Shown here: one piece after another, positions 4,500 through 5,264 of the stretch
How the letters are laid out: each line of letters begins with the position of its first letter
Position numbering within the stretch: the stretch's first letter is position 1
Source: Planctomycetota bacterium
Lineage (GTDB): Bacteria > Planctomycetota > SZUA-567 > JAFGNG01
Length of the DNA: 5,264 bases
Direction: 5' to 3'
Assembly (NCBI GenBank): GCA_016927125.1
Contig: JAFGNG010000260.1
Coordinates: 1 to 5,264 of the forward strand
Position numbers and translations under genes: made by a program
Notes under the pieces: generated by a model
What the model saw: only the letters and a program-made list of their open reading frames with translations
Told to the model about the DNA's origin: nothing
Databases searched by the model: none

Positions 4500-5264
4500 T
4501 TAACCTTCAATTTCAGAGATTATCTCGATTTTCGTGAAAAAAACCGTAGTCCCAGCGGAGACATCATAGAGCAGAAACCCAAGCTCGAAGATTTTCTGCC
4601 CCCGGGGAATCTTCTCGGTGAATTCCCACTTGGACTTTTCCGTTTTCCAGACTGGCTCCGTCAGCGAAAAAACCAGCGGCTTCTCCTTGCCTCCCAGGGG
4701 CATGGCCCGGCTTTCATAATATTCCTTCGCCTCTCCCAAGCGCACAAAGCAAGCCAGGGAAAGTTGCTTCTGGTTCTCGGCATAATCTGTATTCGCAGAG
4801 GCTGAAATCGATACCGGATGTCCATCCCTGGACCGGGAGGGCAACTTCGCCGCGATGCTGAGCTTGCCCTGGACGCTCTTTTCCGTAACCACCAGCAGGT
4901 GGGGAGCGGGTTCCGCCAGCAGATGCACCTCTCCCGGGTCCGCCCATTCCTGCACTGACCAGCTTAAGCTTGCGAGAATTTCCCTGGTAACTATCTGCGG
5001 GGGGGCTTGTTCCGGCTGGGGAGCAGGGAGCTTTGCTTCCGGTTTGGTCTCCGCCTTGATTTCCGGCTTGGCCTCCGGTTTCTCTTCCGGCTGCGCTTCA
5101 GGTTTGATTTCGGGTCGGGCTTCCGGTTTGATCTCCGGCATGCTGTCAGCCATTGCTTCTGGCTGGGGAGCCTCGCCTACCCCTTCAGGTTCGAGCAGCA
5201 TGACCGCGGCCGGGCCTTTGCCGGGATCGGTTTCTGGAGGTATTGGGGGAGCCTCCGCGATCAC
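4500..5264 (-). CDS. Unrecognised protein: PExK-repeat linker plus CBM-like beta domain (5' open)
   Basis: Not assigned to a named family. The 254 residues visible run to the window edge; the first codon there reads GTG, but the low-complexity start and lack of upstream sequence make an internal position likely. Residues 1-90 are Pro/Glu/Ala-rich and contain nine tetrapeptide units of type PE-x-K (43-78), an extended spacer of the kind seen in TonB-like or surface-associated proteins. Residues ~98-250 are beta-rich: LSWSVQEWADPGEVHLL, VQGKLSIAAKLP (131-142), a middle strand region, a Trp pair around 206-213, and a final GFLLYDVSAGTTVFFTKIEI (229-248). The pattern of an early Trp, a GKLSI strand and a final strand of the form 'vyFdkIei' resembles jelly-roll carbohydrate-binding modules. 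That is a judgement by eye. No signal peptide or membrane segment is visible, though one could lie beyond the edge. A periplasmic or surface location is therefore possible but unproven. It ends 57 bp before the -35 of the next promoter. Confidence 0.75.
   Translation of the reverse strand: MIAEAPPIPPETDPGKGPAAVMLLEPEGVGEAPQPEAMADSMPEIKPEARPEIKPEAQPEEKPEAKPEIKAETKPEAKLPAPQPEQAPPQIVTREILASLSWSVQEWADPGEVHLLAEPAPHLLVVTEKSVQGKLSIAAKLPSRSRDGHPVSISASANTDYAENQKQLSLACFVRLGEAKEYYESRAMPLGGKEKPLVFSLTEPVWKTEKSKWEFTEKIPRGQKIFELGFLLYDVSAGTTVFFTKIEIISEIEG
5031..5138 (-). repeat. 12-bp tandem repeat encoding nine PExK units
   Basis: Nine consecutive 12-bp units on the minus strand encode PEIK, PEAR, PEIK, PEAQ, PEEK, PEAK, PEIK, AETK and PEAK. 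Codons vary between units (for example tccggtttg and ttcgggtcg on the plus strand), so the array is not newly expanded. The protein pattern, with alternating charges and a Pro every fourth residue, has been kept while bases diverged. Confidence 0.9.

Noticed and set aside
4437..4805. 122-residue plus-strand open frame overlapping the promoter and the PExK protein gene
   Set aside because: Antisense to a longer gene with clear repeat and beta-strand pattern; no ribosome site and no recognisable domain.

Overview
The window comes from a bacterium of moderate G+C content (mid-50s percent by eye). It carries six protein-coding genes: one rightward and five leftward. Both outer genes run to the window edges, so neither shows a certain 5' end. 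There are no rRNA, tRNA, insertion sequence, CRISPR or phage signals. The lineage cannot be fixed from this sequence. The EIIA-type protein (TxxIG, VAIPHAKHPS, GVEFDALDGKPVH) and an HPr carrying a KSIMG serine site resemble, from memory, proteins of Planctomycetes, Hydrogenedentes and other poorly cultivated relatives. The membrane-anchored YvcK is a form I also associate with Clostridia, Cyanobacteria and Chloroflexi. The host is best called an uncultivated or little-studied bacterium with low taxonomic confidence.

Layout. 1-1431 (+) is most of a GH57 1,4-alpha-glucan branching enzyme (glycogen synthesis) that lacks its first ~55 residues. Only 8 bp separates its stop from the stop of the converging HPr gene (ptsH-like, 1440-1715, -). 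Reading leftward from the other side, the order is: an apparent sigma70-type promoter (4415-4443, -), a small STAS-domain protein (4057-4356), a short-form hibernation factor (hpf, 3580-3948), an EIIA-Ntr-type PTS protein (ptsN, 3082-3564), a membrane-anchored YvcK/CofD-like protein (1814-3076), and HPr. hpf-ptsN-yvcK are tightly packed (gaps of 15 and 5 nt). STAS-hpf and yvcK-ptsH are separated by about 100 nt. Upstream of the promoter, 4500-5264 (-) is a 5'-open gene with a nine-unit PExK tetrapeptide repeat followed by a putative carbohydrate-binding-module-like beta domain.

How they may work together. HPr and EIIA-Ntr with no sugar permease suggest a regulatory rather than transporting phosphorelay. 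YvcK is known in other bacteria to be needed on gluconeogenic carbon sources and for cell-envelope homeostasis. HPF silences ribosomes in slow growth. The STAS protein looks like a partner-switching or anti-anti-sigma type regulator. Together with the convergent glycogen-branching enzyme, the region reads as a carbon-status, dormancy and storage neighbourhood. That functional link is inference from gene order. I see no clear evidence of a wholly new system. The least explained parts are the PExK/CBM-like protein and the divergent STAS protein leading the operon.
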